From the NCBI GenBank assembly GCA_903642225.1, contig CAHJWI010000009.1, positions 1 through 64,000 on the forward strand: a DNA stretch of 64,000 nt, read 5' to 3'. This stretch comes from Acidobacteriaceae bacterium. GTDB lineage: Bacteria; Acidobacteriota; Terriglobia; Terriglobales; Acidobacteriaceae. Made by a program: the position numbers and the translations under genes. Of this stretch, positions 63,528-64,000 are shown one piece after another. Positions within the stretch are counted from its first letter, which is position 1; every line of letters begins with the position of its first letter. The notes beneath the pieces were generated by a model. The model was not told the DNA's origin. It saw only the letters and a list, made by a program, of their open reading frames with translations, and ran no database searches.

Positions 63528-63678
63528 CCCACCCGTAAGGGTAGCACCGCACATTGCGTTCGCCCGCAGTCTCTGGATCTGACAAAGTCGGCAAGTAACA
63601 CGAGCTTCGCCTGGTTCACGGGTGCATGAGCATGTAGCTTTACTTTTTTGTAAGAGTATTCTCGGCTCGTCTAGTAAG

Positions 63679-63694
63679 TCACCCCGATGGGTGA
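63679..63694. promoter_or_regulatory. short inverted repeat, possible operator
   Basis: TCACCC-CGAT-GGGTGA forms a 6-bp palindrome with a 4-base spacer, 37 bases upstream of the gene at 63731 and in the divergent gap to the lipoprotein gene. It could be a regulator site or a small hairpin. Confidence 0.3.
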
Positions 63695-63730
63695 TAGATC
63701 GGTCCTCTGCAGTCGCTTAGCATCGCCATC

Positions 63731-64000
63731 ATGTATACGTCTTGTGGATTGCTGCTTCTTGATGGCGGCAGCTTTGCCGTCATAGGATTGCTGCTGATGC
63801 TTGGAGCGGTCGCTTTTTATCTATTGCCATGTATTGTCGCTTCGTCGCGCAAGGTAAGTAGCGCTACAGGCATCGCACTTTTAGATCTGTTCCTCGGCTG
63901 GACTCTTTTGGGATGGCTCGCTGCCTTGATCTGGGCGTGCACAGCGGAAACAGCCCTGCAGGTCCAAATGCGCGATCTTGCAATGCAACAACTTGCTTTG
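63731..64000 (+). CDS. superinfection-immunity-family membrane protein, cut by the window edge
   Basis: An ATG-initiated frame of 90 codons runs open to the last base of the window. It encodes two hydrophobic helices: VIGLLLMLGAVAFYLLPCIV, then after the polar SSRKVSS segment, LLDLFLGWTLLGWLAALIWA. The pattern YxLPxxxA-x3-K, then the NLFLGWTxxGWxxALxWA-like second helix, is that of the T4 Imm-like superinfection immunity family (PF14373). In phages this blocks DNA entry; chromosomal copies are common and of unclear role. The second helix is followed by a polar stretch, so the 3' end is missing. Confidence 0.75.
   Translation, partial: MYTSCGLLLLDGGSFAVIGLLLMLGAVAFYLLPCIVASSRKVSSATGIALLDLFLGWTLLGWLAALIWACTAETALQVQMRDLAMQQLAL

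Overview
The window looks like chromosomal DNA of a GC-rich, diderm, free-living member of the Acidobacteriota, most likely the Terriglobia (Terriglobus/Granulicella-type soil bacteria). The reasons are two Oar-like TonB-dependent receptors with an N-terminal carboxypeptidase-regulatory domain, three 'ADOP'-type MacB/FtsX permeases of about 820-850 residues, KdsB (lipopolysaccharide), a TolC outer-membrane protein, and small Terriglobia-type families (DUF1844, DUF3455, DUF6580). The taxonomic call is inference; no rRNA gene is present.

Layout. 0-25 kb is mostly housekeeping: a small membrane protein and DoxX; a YjbR-like protein; TonB receptor 1; an SDR oxidoreductase, a secreted protein and an SGNH hydrolase; a sugar isomerase-like TIM barrel and asnS; a Tat-type amidase; ddl; ligA; a frameshifted membrane-bound metal-dependent hydrolase; DUF6580; a DedA/VTT protein; a TonB-like protein, a 64-residue membrane protein and miaA; a glycine-zipper lipoprotein; and pyrB-pyrC with an odd micro-ORF between them. 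25-48 kb holds a decayed DUF418 gene, TonB receptor 2, a subtilisin-like protease, a zincin-like protein, the run ygfZ-DUF1844-MBL-ribF, PBP1A, a probably inactive S41 protease homologue, tRNA-Met(CAT), kdsB, a HAD phosphatase, an aminotransferase, a stand-alone ADOP permease and a decayed gene. 48-61 kb is one minus-strand operon for a self-regulated efflux machine: HlyD adaptor, MacB-type ATPase, ADOP permease, second ADOP permease, second and unusual ATPase, TolC, sigma-54 (NtrC-type) response regulator and its histidine kinase. Adenosine deaminase and an SH3-like lipoprotein follow to 63.5 kb, and a truncated superinfection-immunity-family gene runs off the right edge.

Most notable. (1) The efflux operon is preceded by a good -24/-12 sigma-54 element only a few bases from the first start codon. 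A matching element with identical spacing precedes the stand-alone ADOP gene 15 kb away, so the NtrC-type regulator inside the operon may control a small ADOP regulon. (2) The second ATPase has a His in place of the D-loop Asp. (3) The plus strand is G-rich up to about 48.14 kb regardless of gene strand and C-rich from there to about 63.5 kb; the switch sits beside a decayed gene, suggesting a replichore change or an inversion end. (4) A diverged tandem duplication at the pyrB/pyrC junction created a 26-codon chimeric ORF joined to both genes by ATGA overlaps. (5) The S41 protease homologue lacks the catalytic Ser and Lys. (6) One gene is broken at a G7 tract.

All calls are from reading the sequence; no database search was run.
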